In this document: positions 53,831-63,886 of the stretch, one piece after another | Numbering within the stretch: position 1 is the stretch's first letter | Layout: every line of letters begins with the position of its first letter | From: Nostoc sp. CHAB 5824 | GTDB lineage: Bacteria > Cyanobacteriota > Cyanobacteriia > Cyanobacteriales > Nostocaceae | Length of the DNA stretch: 64,000 bases | Direction: 5' to 3' | Assembly: GCF_020829665.1 (NCBI RefSeq) | Contig: NZ_JAIVFT010000007.1 | Span: forward strand, 279,083-343,082 | Translations under genes and position numbers: made by a program | The notes under the pieces: model-generated | Database searches by the model: none | What the model saw: the letters and a program-made list of their open reading frames with translations, nothing else | Told to the model about the DNA's origin: nothing

Positions 53831-55402
53831 ATGCCAACTTTGCCAGCAGCCAGCAAAAGCGCCAGATTTTTCATTAGCTACCGCAGCCAAGATCCAGACT
53901 TGAGCCTTGCCAAGGATTTTTATGAAGCCATTAAAGCTGCTGGACATGAAGCATTTATGGCCGGGGAAAGTATTCGCTTGGGGGAAAAATGGCCCCAACG
54001 CATTGATGAAGAATTAAAACTATGTGATTACTTTTTATTGCTGTTGTCTGAGCGATCGGCAACTAGCGAGATGGTGACAGAAGAAGTAAGACAGGCCAAG
54101 CAGTTACGGGATGCTAGTAATGAGCATAAGCCAGTTATTTTGCCCATTCGCGTCAACCTTCCTTGGAGTACGCCACTGAATTATGATTTGCGGGGCTATT
54201 TACAACATATTCAGCAGCGAGAGTGGAATTCACCTGCCGATAGTCCCAAAATTTTACAGGAAATTTTTAGTTTAGTGACAAACGGGGATGTAGAAAGATT
54301 TGCCGATGGAGAGATGAGTAGCGATCTTTTCCCTTCATTACCCCCTCACCCTCTCAACCTCTCACCGCCTCTGCCAGTGGCAGAACCAGAATTACCTGAA
54401 GGACAGGTGGATTTGGCTTCAGCGTTTTATATCGAGCGCCCTCCTATTGAATCTCGCTGCTACGAGGCAATTTTGAAGCCAGGATCTTTGATTCGGATCA
54501 AAGCGCCCCGACAAATGGGTAAAACCTCACTTATGGCGCGGATTCTTTATCAAGCCTCACAACAAGATTATCTAACCCTACCTTTAAGTTTTCAATTGGC
54601 AGATGGAAAGGTTTTTGCAGATTTGGATAAGTTCCTTCAGTGGTTTTGTGCCAGTGTCGGACGAAGGTTGAGAATACCCAACAAGTTAGAAGATTACTGG
54701 GACGATATTTTTGGCAGTAAGGATAACTGCACCGCTTATTTTGAAGAGTATCTTCTGGCAGAAATCAATCAACCGTTAGTTTTGGGATTGGATGAAGTCG
54801 ATTGTGTGTTCCAACATCCTGAAATTGCCGCTGACTTTTTTGGGCTGTTACGCGCTTGGCATGAGGATGGAAAAAATAGAGAGATTTGGAAAAAACTGCG
54901 GTTGGTTGTGGTGCATTCCACCGAAGTCTACATTCCAATGAATATTAATCAATCGCCGTTTAATGTAGGCTTATCGATTGAATTACCAGAGTTTAACGCT
55001 GAACATGTGCTTGATTTATCAAGAAGGCATGGACTTAATTGGAATTTTAGCCAAGTTGAGCAATTAATGGCAATGGTAGGAGGGCATCCCTATCTTGTAC
55101 GAGTAGCACTTTATCGAATTGCCAGACAGGATACTACGCTCAATCTGCTTTTGCAAACAGCCCCCACAGAAGCTGGCCCTTATAGCGACCATTTACGTCG
55201 GCATTTGTGGAATTTAGAACAGCGTCCAGAATTAGCTGCTGCTATCAAAAAGGTAGTTGCTAATACTAGCCCAGTTCGGTTGGATTCGATACAATGCTTT
55301 AAATTACTCAGCATGGGCTTATTACAACAGCAAGGAAATGATGTAACGCCACGTTGTGATTTGTATCGTCAATATTTTTGCGATCGCTTGAGAGTTAGCT
55401 GA
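53831..55402 (+). CDS. TIR domain fused to AAA-like (nSTAND-type) NTPase
   Basis: The ~523-residue protein starts with a TIR domain ([25 protein letters not shown], then [29 protein letters not shown] and [12 protein letters not shown]). A Glu is kept at the catalytic position, but the preceding Trp is Met. After a Pro-rich linker comes an AAA-like domain: [20 protein letters not shown], Walker [11 protein letters not shown], Walker [12 protein letters not shown] and [12 protein letters not shown]. This is the cyanobacterial AAA-like domain found in signalling ATPases. TTG 53801 is a possible earlier start; ATG 53831 is preferred. Its stop overlaps the next start (TGATG), so the two genes are co-translated. 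Confidence 0.88.
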   Translation: MPTLPAASKSARFFISYRSQDPDLSLAKDFYEAIKAAGHEAFMAGESIRLGEKWPQRIDEELKLCDYFLLLLSERSATSEMVTEEVRQAKQLRDASNEHKPVILPIRVNLPWSTPLNYDLRGYLQHIQQREWNSPADSPKILQEIFSLVTNGDVERFADGEMSSDLFPSLPPHPLNLSPPLPVAEPELPEGQVDLASAFYIERPPIESRCYEAILKPGSLIRIKAPRQMGKTSLMARILYQASQQDYLTLPLSFQLADGKVFADLDKFLQWFCASVGRRLRIPNKLEDYWDDIFGSKDNCTAYFEEYLLAEINQPLVLGLDEVDCVFQHPEIAADFFGLLRAWHEDGKNREIWKKLRLVVVHSTEVYIPMNINQSPFNVGLSIELPEFNAEHVLDLSRRHGLNWNFSQVEQLMAMVGGHPYLVRVALYRIARQDTTLNLLLQTAPTEAGPYSDHLRRHLWNLEQRPELAAAIKKVVANTSPVRLDSIQCFKLLSMGLLQQQGNDVTPRCDLYRQYFCDRLRVS

Positions 55403-57363
55403 TGAACACAGCACCAACCCCAGCATACGAATATCAAGTCGGTGGCAGTCTGCCAGCTGATGCCCCTAGTTATGTAATGCGACAAGCAGATACAGATTTA
55501 TATGAGGCGTTGAAGGCTAGAGAATTTTGTTATGTTCTAAATTCACGGCAGATGGGCAAGTCTAGTTTGCGAGTGCAAACAATGCAACGGCTGCAAAATG
55601 AAGACATTGCCTGTGCGGTGATCGACTTGACAAAGATTGGTAGCCAACAAGTTACACCAGATCAGTGGTATGCAGGTGTAATGCGTATTTTAGTGAGTAG
55701 TTTTGAGCTTTCAGGAAAGTTTAATTTACGTAGTTGGTGGCGAGAACGAGATCATCTTTCACCCGTACAACGATTGAGTGAATTTCTCGAAGAAGTTCTA
55801 CTGGTTGAGATTTCTCGACCGATCATCATTTTTGTAGATGAAATCGATAGCATTCTCAGCCTGAATTTTTCAACTGATGATTTTTTTGCATTAATCCGAG
55901 ATTGTTATAACCAGCGTGCTGATAAGCCACAGTATAAGTGTCTTACCTTTACGCTGTTAGGGGTGGCTACACCCTCGGATTTGATTCAAGATAAAAACCG
56001 CACCCCATTTAACATTGGTCGAGCAATTGAACTCAAAGGTTTCCAACTTCATGAAGCTAAACTATTGGCCCAAGGATTAGTGGGGAAAGTTAGCAATCCC
56101 CAAGCAGTGCTAGGTGAGGTTTTAGCTTGGACGGGTGGACAACCATTTCTTACCCAGAAGCTTTGTCAACTCATCCCTGCTGATATAGAAGCGGCTGGAG
56201 TTGAAGAATTGGTGCGATCGCGCCTCATTGAAAATTGGGAATCGCAGGATGAGCCGGAGCATTTAAGGACGATACGCGATCGCATTTTGCATAATGAACA
56301 ACGTACTGGTAGGTTACTAGGTTTATATCAGCAAATTTTGCAACAAAAAGAAGTGCTAGCCGATGACAGCGCAGAACAAATAGAATTACGGCTGACAGGA
56401 CTGGTAGTCAGACGTGAGGCCAAGCTGAAAACTTACAACCGCATTTATGCAATGGTTTTTAATGAATTTTGGGTTAATAAAGCTCTGGCGGAACTTCGAC
56501 CGTATGCAGAAGCACTAAATGCCTGGATAGCTTACGGGAGTAAGGATGAGTCGCGCTTGCTTCGGGGACAGGCGTTGCAGGATGCTATGTTATGGGCAGC
56601 TGACAAAAATCTGAATCAGCAAGATTATCAATTTTTAACCGCCAGCCAAGAACTTGACAAACAAAACTTTCAAATTGCTTTGAAGGCAGAAACAAAAGCA
56701 AAGAAAGCAGGCATTCGTGTAGGGGTTGTTACTACGATCATAGGCTTTTTGTTTGCTGTCATCATTATTATTCTTACGTCGAAACAGATCGCTATTTTGT
56801 TCAACAATGTAGGACTTGAATTTTACCAGGCTGGGAAATTGCAAACAGCCCTACAGGCATACAACTTGTCACTCTTATTAAACTCGGGCTATGGAATAGC
56901 CTACTATAACCGGGCATTAGTTTACATAAAATTAAACGACATCAACAATGCCCGCAACAACTTAGAAGCTGCTATACGGGAAGAAGATTTCCCCTCAGCC
57001 TACAGTGAGTTGGCTCGTCTATATATTCTGGATGGAAACTATTCCCAAGCTGTTGAACTCCTATTAAAAGATTTAGAACCACAACCAGTAAATAGGGTGA
57101 AGTATGCCCTTCTCAAAAACTTGGGCTGGGCGCGATTAGGGCAACGACGCTATGTAGAGGCTGAGTCTACCCTACGAGGAGCTATTGCCATAGAGGAAAA
57201 GATCGGATCGGCTCACTGTTTACTAGCACAAGTACTAGAAGGTAAGAACATCAAGAAAGAAGCACTGGCGGAATGGAAAAAATGCATTAAATTTGGTGAT
57301 CCAGAACACCCCGATGAGAAGGGTTGGATTGATTTAGCTAAGAAACGCATTGGTTCTGGCTAG
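55402..57363 (+). CDS. AAA-like nSTAND NTPase with membrane helix and TPR domain
   Basis: The 653-residue protein has an AAA-like domain (residues ~1-370: [25 protein letters not shown], Walker [11 protein letters not shown], Walker [13 protein letters not shown] and [14 protein letters not shown]). Next comes the [16 protein letters not shown] ... [12 protein letters not shown] segment that normally joins such NTPases to WD40 or TPR sensors. One membrane helix follows (~447-469) and then about four TPRs (~475-640). It is probably an oligomerising, membrane-anchored sensor, with the TPRs outside the membrane. It overlaps the TIR gene by one base. The ligand is unknown. Confidence 0.88.
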   Translation: MNTAPTPAYEYQVGGSLPADAPSYVMRQADTDLYEALKAREFCYVLNSRQMGKSSLRVQTMQRLQNEDIACAVIDLTKIGSQQVTPDQWYAGVMRILVSSFELSGKFNLRSWWRERDHLSPVQRLSEFLEEVLLVEISRPIIIFVDEIDSILSLNFSTDDFFALIRDCYNQRADKPQYKCLTFTLLGVATPSDLIQDKNRTPFNIGRAIELKGFQLHEAKLLAQGLVGKVSNPQAVLGEVLAWTGGQPFLTQKLCQLIPADIEAAGVEELVRSRLIENWESQDEPEHLRTIRDRILHNEQRTGRLLGLYQQILQQKEVLADDSAEQIELRLTGLVVRREAKLKTYNRIYAMVFNEFWVNKALAELRPYAEALNAWIAYGSKDESRLLRGQALQDAMLWAADKNLNQQDYQFLTASQELDKQNFQIALKAETKAKKAGIRVGVVTTIIGFLFAVIIIILTSKQIAILFNNVGLEFYQAGKLQTALQAYNLSLLLNSGYGIAYYNRALVYIKLNDINNARNNLEAAIREEDFPSAYSELARLYILDGNYSQAVELLLKDLEPQPVNRVKYALLKNLGWARLGQRRYVEAESTLRGAIAIEEKIGSAHCLLAQVLEGKNIKKEALAEWKKCIKFGDPEHPDEKGWIDLAKKRIGSG

Positions 57364-57405
57364 TATGTTGATCGAGCAATTTTACTTCAAATATCGAAGA
57401 TACCT

Positions 57406-57500
57406 TATAGCGTTTCCTAAGCAACTGAGGTACAACCAAATCTTGTTTACCAAGGTTAGTAACTTTGAAAACGTACCTCACCAGGTCGGGAACCGCTATA
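57406..57500. mobile_element. Divergent palindromic mini-element, copy 3
   Basis: A 95-bp segment with ends TATAGCGTTTCC / GGGAACCGCTATA and an internal ACCTCA/TGAGGT pairing. The ends match the TATAGCGGTT elements at 26139 and 50565, but the central palindrome is missing. It lies between the two TPR genes. Confidence 0.6.
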
Positions 57501-57635
57501 TTATTCTTTTTGATGCCACAATTCAATATAAAAGTACCCTCAAGGGTACTATCGGAACTTGAGAAAGTTTCTAAAATATAAATGTTAGTATTTAGAAATT
57601 AAAGTTTAATTTAACACTTTAAAGGTCAAGCAAAA

Positions 57636-58136
57636 ATGCAAGTCTTGATGTATCGTAGCAAGTACCTTTTCACAGTTTTTATCTTAACGCTCATAACTGG
57701 CGTGTTAGCAATTAATATTTACATTGCCCAAGCAGGTGATTGCCGATATTATTTATGGGTCTGCACCATTTTGGGTAAAGGTGGTAACAGTGGTTCTCCT
57801 AATCTACCGCCTGATGAACAAATTGCGAGACTGGAAAATTTGATCAGCCAAGGGAAAGCAACAGGAGATGATTACTTGCTTCGAGGCTATTTCTATGGGC
57901 TACAGAAAAATTATCCTCAATCGGAGTCTAGTTATCGCCAAGGGTTACAACGTGCAACAGATATCAACCAGCAAGCCATAGCCCAAAAGGGTCTGGCAGA
58001 AGTATTTGCAGCCACTGGAAAGAAAGAGCAAGCAGTCATTAATTTGAGAGAGGCACAGAAGCTATATGAAACTTTAGAGCAAAAGCAACAGGTTATTCAA
58101 ATTCAACGACAGCTAATACAGTTCCAAAAGCAATAG
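57636..58136 (+). CDS. Small membrane-anchored TPR-like protein
   Basis: The 166-residue protein has an N-terminal hydrophobic helix (residues ~10-32, YLFTVFILTLITGVLAINIYIAQA), either an anchor or a signal peptide, followed by a short Cys-containing loop (DCRYYLWVCTILG). The rest is two or three TPR-like helix pairs (ARLENLISQGKATGDDYLLRG, YPQSESSYRQGLQRA, KKEQAVINLREAQKLYE). It follows the nSTAND gene by 272 nt, with a mini-element between, so it may be a third member of the module or an independent gene. No family recognised. Start ATG at 57636. Confidence 0.7.
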   Translation: MQVLMYRSKYLFTVFILTLITGVLAINIYIAQAGDCRYYLWVCTILGKGGNSGSPNLPPDEQIARLENLISQGKATGDDYLLRGYFYGLQKNYPQSESSYRQGLQRATDINQQAIAQKGLAEVFAATGKKEQAVINLREAQKLYETLEQKQQVIQIQRQLIQFQKQ

Positions 58137-58294
58137 CACATATTTACCAAATTTTAGGTTTCTACGACTCCAGCAGCTAGTTTATGCTAGTACAGTCTAT
58201 TTGGAATATCCTTTTTTAAATTCATCTATCTGGGCGCGATCGCACTCTTAACCCAAAATAGGCATCGCGCTTTTGAGAAGCATTTTCATAATCA

Positions 58295-58407
58295 TAGGAC
58301 TTACGCAAACTCTACGATTATTGGCGTTCTTCTCTTCGAGACGCTGCGCGGAGGCGTCTTAGCGGTTCGAGAAATTAAGCTTTTTGGCACTTTTTGCGTA
58401 AGTCCTA
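58295..58407. mobile_element. MITE-like element with TAGGACTTACGCAAA ends
   Basis: A 113-bp element with perfect 15-bp terminal inverted repeats TAGGACTTACGCAAA / TTTGCGTAAGTCCTA. The inside contains the CTTCGAGACGCTGCGCGGAG repeat also related to 6612-6722. It is non-coding and lies 26 nt after the ureC stop codon, between convergent genes. Confidence 0.8.
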
Positions 58408-58432
58408 AATCAGTAAGTTGCTTAGTCATAAA

Positions 58433-60148
58433 TTAAAACAAAAAGTACCTTTGTGTCATTGGTAAAACTGTTGCAGGTTCGCAAATCAGCAACTCACCAT
58501 CAGCCCTGACTTCATAGGTTTCTGGATCTACTTCAATGTGAGGTAGTGCATCATTCAGCTTCATATCCCGCTTACTCAATTGGCGTGTCCCAGAAACTGC
58601 AACTGCTGCCTTTTGTAAACCTAGCTGGCTGGGAATTTCTTTCTCTAAAGCTGCTTGGGAAACAAAAGTTAATGATGTGGCATGACGCGCCCCTGCAAAA
58701 CTACCAAACATCGGTCGCATATGCACTGGTTGCGGTGTGGGAATACTGGCGTTAGCATCGCCCATTTGCGACCAGGCAATCATTCCGCCTTTAATCACTA
58801 TCTCTGGCTTCACGCCAAAAAACGCCGGACGCCATAAACATAAATCTGCTAACTTTCCCTGTTCCACTGAACCCACATATTGAGCAATTCCGTGAGCGAT
58901 CGCTGGGTTAATAGTATACTTAGCAACATATCTTTTTGCACGAAAGTTATCTGCTTTTTGCTCAGTTTCCTGTGGGTTAAGAGTTCCCCGTTGCACCTTC
59001 ATTTTGTGAGATGTCTGCCATGTGCGAATTATAACTTCGCCTACCCTTCCCATTGCCTGGGAGTCGGAAGAAATCATGCTAAATGCGCCTAAGTCGTGCA
59101 AAATGTCTTCAGCAGCAATGGTTTCTCGGCGGATGCGAGACTCAGCAAAAGCGACATCTTCGGCGATCGCAGGATCGAGGTGATGGCATACCATCAACAT
59201 ATCCAGGTGTTCATCTAAAGTGTTGAGGGTGTAAGGACGTGTGGGATTTGTGGAAGAAGGGAGAACGTTGGCTTGGCTGCAAACTTTGATAATATCTGGT
59301 GCGTGTCCTCCGCCTGCGCCTTCAGTGTGATACGTGTGGATGGTACGATTCTTGAAAGCAGCGATCGTATCTTCCACAAATCCGGCTTCGTTTAGGGTAT
59401 CAGTATGGATCGCTACTTGCACATCATATTCATCGGCAACGCTGAGGCAGGTATCAATTGCTGCGGGTGTAGTTCCCCAGTCTTCATGTAGTTTTAACCC
59501 CATTGCACCGGCGGCTACTTGTTCTATAAGTCCTTGGGCTTGACTGGCGTTACCTTTACCCAAAAATCCTAAGTTGACGGGAAAAGCATCAGCAGCTTGC
59601 AACATCCGGTAAATATTCCAAGGCCCGGGGGTGCAGGTAGTGGCATTTGTACCTGTAGCGGGGCCAGTACCGCCGCCGATCATGGTGGTAATCCCAGAAG
59701 CGATCGCAACTTCAATTTGTTGGGGACAAATAAAATGAATATGGGCATCGATACCGCCAGCAGTGAGAATCATTCTTTCACCAGCTAAAGCTTCAGTACC
59801 GGGGCCGATAATAATATCTACATTGTCTTGAATATAAGGATTCCCGGCTTTACCAATTTTGAAAATCTTGCCATCTTTAATGCCAATATCTGCTTTGACA
59901 ATACCCCACCAATCGAGAATTAAGGCATTAGTAATTACTAAATCTACAGCACCATCAGAGTTAGAAATTGGGGATTGTCCCATTCCGTCTCGGATAACTT
60001 TACCGCCGCCAAATTTTACTTCGTCGCCGTAGGTGGTAAAATCTTGTTCAACTTCAATAAATAATTCTGTATCTGCAAGTCGGATGCGATCGCCTACTGT
60101 TGGGCCATAAGTTTCGGCGTAGGCGCGGCGATCCATTCTGTAACTCAT
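58433..60148 (-). CDS. ureC: Urease alpha subunit UreC
   Basis: UreC is the catalytic subunit of nickel urease, which hydrolyses urea to ammonia and carbamate. The 571-residue product keeps every key residue: His136 and His138 (DAHIHFI), carbamylated Lys219 (GLKLHEDWG), His248 (AIHTD), His274 ([15 protein letters not shown]), the flap Cys321-His322 (MVCHHLDP) and Asp362. It should be active when UreEFG are supplied from elsewhere; those genes are not in the window. It lies 62 nt after ureB, with repeat sequence in the gap. Start ATG at 60148. Confidence 0.98.
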   Translation of the reverse strand: MSYRMDRRAYAETYGPTVGDRIRLADTELFIEVEQDFTTYGDEVKFGGGKVIRDGMGQSPISNSDGAVDLVITNALILDWWGIVKADIGIKDGKIFKIGKAGNPYIQDNVDIIIGPGTEALAGERMILTAGGIDAHIHFICPQQIEVAIASGITTMIGGGTGPATGTNATTCTPGPWNIYRMLQAADAFPVNLGFLGKGNASQAQGLIEQVAAGAMGLKLHEDWGTTPAAIDTCLSVADEYDVQVAIHTDTLNEAGFVEDTIAAFKNRTIHTYHTEGAGGGHAPDIIKVCSQANVLPSSTNPTRPYTLNTLDEHLDMLMVCHHLDPAIAEDVAFAESRIRRETIAAEDILHDLGAFSMISSDSQAMGRVGEVIIRTWQTSHKMKVQRGTLNPQETEQKADNFRAKRYVAKYTINPAIAHGIAQYVGSVEQGKLADLCLWRPAFFGVKPEIVIKGGMIAWSQMGDANASIPTPQPVHMRPMFGSFAGARHATSLTFVSQAALEKEIPSQLGLQKAAVAVSGTRQLSKRDMKLNDALPHIEVDPETYEVRADGELLICEPATVLPMTQRYFLF

Positions 60149-60160
60149 ATAAAATCCTTT

Positions 60161-60207
60161 TTTTAAACGCAGAGGGACGCTGAGGGAAGCGCAGAGGTAC
60201 GCGGAGG
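60161..60207. repeat. Interspersed CGCAGAGG repeat between ureB and ureC
   Basis: ACGCAGAGGGACGCTGAGGG and GCGCAGAGGTACGCGGAGG units, typical cyanobacterial interspersed repeats, sit just before ureC on the minus strand. Confidence 0.6.
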
Positions 60208-60210
60208 TTT

Positions 60211-60516
60211 CTAGAGGTTTCCGTTAATTTTGGCGTTGAAGCCGTAGATTTGGCGAGTACCAACGAGGGGGATTAGAGTTATTTCTTTTTCGTCGCCTGG
60301 TTCAAAGCGTACTGCGGTTCCGGCGGGGATATCGAGGCGCATTCCTCGCGCTTGTTCTCTATCAAAGTTTAAAGCGATATTGACTTCATAAAAGTGATAA
60401 TGGGAACCTACTTGTATGGGGCGATCGCCTGTATTTGATACTTGTAATTTTATAATTGGACGACCAACATTTAGTTCAATTTCACCTGCTGGTGTGATAA
60501 ATTCCCCAGGAATCAT
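60211..60516 (-). CDS. ureB: Urease beta subunit UreB
   Basis: The 101-residue subunit matches Ure[21 protein letters not shown], then [21 protein letters not shown] and [23 protein letters not shown]. It forms the (UreABC)3 core with UreA and UreC. It lies only 17 nt after the TOPRIM-like gene, not after ureA as in most bacteria, so two non-urease genes separate it from ureA. Start ATG at 60516. Confidence 0.97.
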   Translation of the reverse strand: MIPGEFITPAGEIELNVGRPIIKLQVSNTGDRPIQVGSHYHFYEVNIALNFDREQARGMRLDIPAGTAVRFEPGDEKEITLIPLVGTRQIYGFNAKINGNL

Positions 60517-60533
60517 AATTTATTTTTCCAAAT

Positions 60534-61190
60534 TTAAATATTTTCTAAGAAATCAACAAAAAGCCCAAAACCTTGAGGACATTGTTCTGCAATGTCTTGA
60601 TATCTAGCATTTCCCAATATTCTTGGTGCATCTACAGTACCTTTATATTTTTTGCCACATTTTATAAAAATTCCCTCTACAATGTTTTTAGGTGGAACAT
60701 TATGATTTTGATCTTCAACTGGTCTTGTCCATGTTACAGTCAGAGAATTAACACCAAGTACGTTTCTTAATTGCGATTCAGCAGCTAAAATTAATGCTTC
60801 TAAATCATGTTTAAAGCAAAAAACTTTAAAACGTTCTCTTAAGCGATTATCATTAATTCCCTTAGACTGTAGTGCTTGATTAAAATTATTTAAAATACCA
60901 TTTTCTAGCTCTTGAACTGTTTCATGTTCAAAACCCTTATTTTTGGGATACAGGTCTGGCATGACTACTACTATTGAATCTGGTGGATTGCAGATAATAT
61001 CGATTGCTGCTATTGGAGTCTTTGTCACTAAGTCTTTTTTAGCATCCCCTCCTTTACTATTATCAGTTCCTTTAACAGAAAAAAATTTAATACTGATACC
61101 TTGTTGAAATTTATCATAAATTAAACTTGCTAATAATGCTTCCATTGCTAACTTATCAGATGGACCTTCTACATAAATCAAAACTCTCAT
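60534..61190 (-). CDS. TOPRIM-like protein (DUF4276/RloB-type), partner of the ATPase
   Basis: The 218-residue protein opens with LIYVEGPSDKLAMEALL (Glu8), the TOPRIM-style VEGxxD start. It continues with IVVVMPDLYPKNKG (Asp79, the DxD-like position) and FKVFCFKHDLEALILAAES (Glu131). The C-terminus, KYKGTVDAPRILGNARYQDI then CPQGFGLFVDFLE, is of the DUF4276 kind. TOPRIM proteins of this type are often nucleases or effectors paired with SMC-like ATPases in phage defence (compare PARIS AriB, OLD and AbiL). The start overlaps the ATPase stop by 4 nt, so the two are coupled. The family is fairly sure; a defence role is inferred. Confidence 0.82.
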   Translation of the reverse strand: MRVLIYVEGPSDKLAMEALLASLIYDKFQQGISIKFFSVKGTDNSKGGDAKKDLVTKTPIAAIDIICNPPDSIVVVMPDLYPKNKGFEHETVQELENGILNNFNQALQSKGINDNRLRERFKVFCFKHDLEALILAAESQLRNVLGVNSLTVTWTRPVEDQNHNVPPKNIVEGIFIKCGKKYKGTVDAPRILGNARYQDIAEQCPQGFGLFVDFLENI

Positions 61191-62368
61191 GGCAGCCGCT
61201 CCAATTGATCACTACGGTGTAACTGTTCTATTTCATCTGAGCCAAAATCATCAAGCATATCTATTAAAACTTGAGAATTTCCAGGTTTAATAAACTTTGC
61301 TTCCCCATTTTCTTTTCTGAGTACAGCAATTTGAGATATGTCAAATTGAGTGAGGAAGTAAGAAGCATGAGTAGCCAAGAAAATTTGGGTGCGTTCAGAA
61401 GCTTTTTCAAATAAACCAGCAAGAACAGGAAGGGTTCGAGGATGAACGCCTTGGTCTGGTTCGTCGATACAAATTAAAGAAGGTGGATTTGGCTGCACAC
61501 AAAGACAAATCCAACAAATTAGGCGTAGAATACCATCTGATAAATCAGCAAGGCTAAGGTCTTGATCAATTCCTGATTCCTGCCAAAAAGCTATCACTTC
61601 TCCTGGCCCACCACGAGCTTTTACTGTCAAACCTTTAAAACCAGGAACCACAGAACGCAAGTGTTGTTGTAGTTCATCAAATGCTGATCTATGTTCAGTC
61701 ATTAAGTAATGCAAAATTGAACTTAAATTTCCTGCATCTTCACGTAAAACAGGTTCTTGTTCAATCGGAACTGATTTGCGTATTTTATAATTTGCTATAT
61801 TAAAAGAACTATAAAATTTCCAATCACGAATATATTCACGTAAGTTATATAAATCCTCAAGTGATGGATTTGTCATTACACTTAAAGCAAGCTGATTAGG
61901 TCGCTTTAGCGCAATCTCTTGCTGTGCAAATTTTTTGGTGTCAGGGTCTTGAACAACACCTTTATTACCTTTAATATCCATATATATATATGGATTAGTG
62001 TATTTATCACTAAAAGGTTTAGATGATTCTACACGTTCATAGGAAACTTGAGTTCGACCAACAGGCCCCATAAGTTCCCCTAAATATCTAATCCCAACTG
62101 GACGACCTGTATCAATTTCTATATCCCATTGAAACTTAGCTGGGCCTGGAATATGAAAAATCTGTTGACCAATAGAATCAGGAACTATTTCTGCTGGTAT
62201 ATCTTGAGATAAACTTTCTCGTAAAAATCTCATAAATTCAAACAAACTAGATTTTCCAGCACCATTAGCACCAATAATAATTTCTAATGGTTGTAATGGC
62301 GCTTCAAAATTTCTAAAAGGTCGATAACCCTGAATTTTGACTGATGTTAATCGGTATGGTGATACCAT
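61187..62368 (-). CDS. AAA/SMC-like ATPase, partner of the TOPRIM-like protein
   Basis: The 393-residue ABC/SMC-type ATPase has an N-terminal SVKIQGYRPFRNF, Walker A GANGAGKS (residues 33-40), an insertion of ~200 residues, then the signature LADLSDGI (273-280). Walker B is LICIDEPD (298-305, Asp302 and Glu303) and the switch His334 lies in LATHASYFL. This is the RecF/OLD-like AAA_21 layout. Membership of the urease pathway is not indicated by anything in it. It sits 54 nt after ureA and overlaps the TOPRIM-like gene by 4 nt, inside the urease operon. Start ATG at 62368. Confidence 0.9.
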   Translation of the reverse strand: MVSPYRLTSVKIQGYRPFRNFEAPLQPLEIIIGANGAGKSSLFEFMRFLRESLSQDIPAEIVPDSIGQQIFHIPGPAKFQWDIEIDTGRPVGIRYLGELMGPVGRTQVSYERVESSKPFSDKYTNPYIYMDIKGNKGVVQDPDTKKFAQQEIALKRPNQLALSVMTNPSLEDLYNLREYIRDWKFYSSFNIANYKIRKSVPIEQEPVLREDAGNLSSILHYLMTEHRSAFDELQQHLRSVVPGFKGLTVKARGGPGEVIAFWQESGIDQDLSLADLSDGILRLICWICLCVQPNPPSLICIDEPDQGVHPRTLPVLAGLFEKASERTQIFLATHASYFLTQFDISQIAVLRKENGEAKFIKPGNSQVLIDMLDDFGSDEIEQLHRSDQLERLP

Positions 62369-62422
62369 TTCGTTACCTCTATTTGCCTTATCTCTATTTT
62401 TACTATATTAAGTTCTTATTCA

Positions 62423-62725
62423 TTAACGAATTGGATTATGTACTGTTACTAACTTTGTGCCATCAGGAAAAGTTGCTTCTACCTGTACTTCATGCACCAT
62501 TTCTGATATTCCTTCCATGACGTCATCTTGCGTTAAGAGAGTTGTACCATAACTCATCAATTCAGCTACAGTTTGCCCATCCCTTGCACCTTCTAAAATG
62601 GCAGCAGAAATATAAGCGATCGCTTCGGGATAATTTAGTTTTAAACCTCTTTCTTTTCGTCTTTCTGCTAATAAAGCAGCTGTAAAAATTAGTAGCTTAT
62701 CTTTTTCCTGCGGCGTGAGTTGCAT
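62423..62725 (-). CDS. ureA: Urease gamma subunit UreA
   Basis: The 100-residue subunit [20 protein letters not shown] matches UreA throughout: [25 protein letters not shown] and the C-terminal [17 protein letters not shown]. The frame runs 20 codons further upstream into ureD's end, but UreA begins at MQLTPQE, so ATG 62725 is chosen. It is 25 nt after ureD. Downstream comes the ATPase gene and not ureB. Confidence 0.97.
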   Translation of the reverse strand: MQLTPQEKDKLLIFTAALLAERRKERGLKLNYPEAIAYISAAILEGARDGQTVAELMSYGTTLLTQDDVMEGISEMVHEVQVEATFPDGTKLVTVHNPIR

Positions 62726-62750
62726 TTGTACTTCCTCCTCTGTGGTTCGT

Positions 62751-63590
62751 TTAAACCTGCCACACTCTTGGTATACAATTACCACAATTCAAAAAAGAAA
62801 CTCGCAGCAATTGCCAAACATCAATAAACCAGTTTCTCACCTCAGATGTAGAAGCACCGCGATATCGACACAATAATCCATTTTGTAATCGGCTAACACC
62901 CGCTTCTCCTTTCCCATTCCATAAATTTCGCGTTTTTTCGACGATTTCTGCTGAAACTGCACTACCAATCCAAACTAGACTACCTACTATTGGTTTTCCA
63001 GCCAAGCCGTGGGGACTATGGAAAATGTCTTCGCTACCCCATAACCATTGCCGATCAATCCATAAAGGAACATCTTCTTGCCAAATTTCGGTGTGCGATC
63101 GCCATTCTCCAAGGTAAAATTTTTCTCCTCTAGCACTGCGACCAAATCGGGTAATTTCCCAACCTAACCAACTGCCCCCGGTTGCTAATTTTACCCGTAA
63201 ATCTTGCCGATAAATTGCACCGTTAAATAAAATTGTCTCTTGCGGCAACCATTCTAAACAAGCACCAGCGTCAACTTGCATCTCGATGGTTTGTCTAGCT
63301 TGTAAGCCATTGCTGCGGTATATTTTGCTTGCAGCAGCTGTAGTGATTAAGGCTTGGGTTTGGGGTTGGAGGTGGATGTTAGAAGATAAGCGATCGCCTC
63401 CCACCATTCCCCCGGCTGTATGTAAAATGACGCTATGACAAACTTTTTCCCCTTCTGGGTAAAATGGGCGTTGCACCTTCAGAGGCGCTTGTTGGTGATT
63501 GTAAACTAATTGGGTTTTACCCTGGCGATCAGCATAGACTAAATTAAGTTTGCCATGCCAACCTTCTGCTATTTGCGAGTTGCAGGTCAT
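62751..63590 (-). CDS. ureD: Urease accessory protein UreD
   Basis: UreD (UreH) scaffolds nickel insertion into apo-urease with UreF and UreG. The 279-residue product has the family segments [45 protein letters not shown] and [16 protein letters not shown]. It is the first gene of the urease cluster. The region upstream (63591-63664) is short and AT-rich and should hold the promoter. Start ATG at 63590. Confidence 0.94.
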   Translation of the reverse strand: MTCNSQIAEGWHGKLNLVYADRQGKTQLVYNHQQAPLKVQRPFYPEGEKVCHSVILHTAGGMVGGDRLSSNIHLQPQTQALITTAAASKIYRSNGLQARQTIEMQVDAGACLEWLPQETILFNGAIYRQDLRVKLATGGSWLGWEITRFGRSARGEKFYLGEWRSHTEIWQEDVPLWIDRQWLWGSEDIFHSPHGLAGKPIVGSLVWIGSAVSAEIVEKTRNLWNGKGEAGVSRLQNGLLCRYRGASTSEVRNWFIDVWQLLRVSFLNCGNCIPRVWQV

Positions 63591-63664
63591 TTATAAATTG
63601 AAGATTAAAGTTCAGATACCTTATATTTATTTAATCTATTCTCTGCTACTTTACTTGCAATTTA

Positions 63665-63886
63665 TCATTGTTTTTCACCAAGGTGTACACTAGTGCGATA
63701 GACCATATAGATAAAACCACTTTCATCACGAAAGCGCTGATATAATTCTTGAAAATTATCAATAAGCTGTTCGTATGCCGAGCCTTCACGCGGTAAATAA
63801 GAAACACTCATTGCTCGTCCAATAAGTCCAGTTAAATCTAACTGTTGCCTATAAGTCAAATTCAGAAATGTTGAATTCTGATACAA
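63665..63886 (-). pseudogene. C-terminal remnant of a SAM-dependent methyltransferase
   Basis: The 73-codon frame ends with DLTGLIGRAMSVSYLPREG, YEQLIDNFQELYQRFRDESGF and YMVYRTSVHLGEKQ. This matches the C-terminal part of common class I methyltransferases (GRAxSxSYxP ... VYLVYxTxxYxG pattern). The upstream frame on the minus strand is closed by a TAG about 15 nt above the first TTG (near 63899-63901), and no SAM-binding part is found before the window end. It is a truncated relic. The family call rests on the C-terminal pattern only. Confidence 0.5.

Noticed and set aside
63636..63649. NtcA-like box (GTA-N8-TAG on the minus strand) upstream of ureD
   Set aside because: It differs from GTA-N8-TAC in the last base, and no matching -10 element lies at the usual 22-23 nt, so it is not better than chance in AT-rich DNA.
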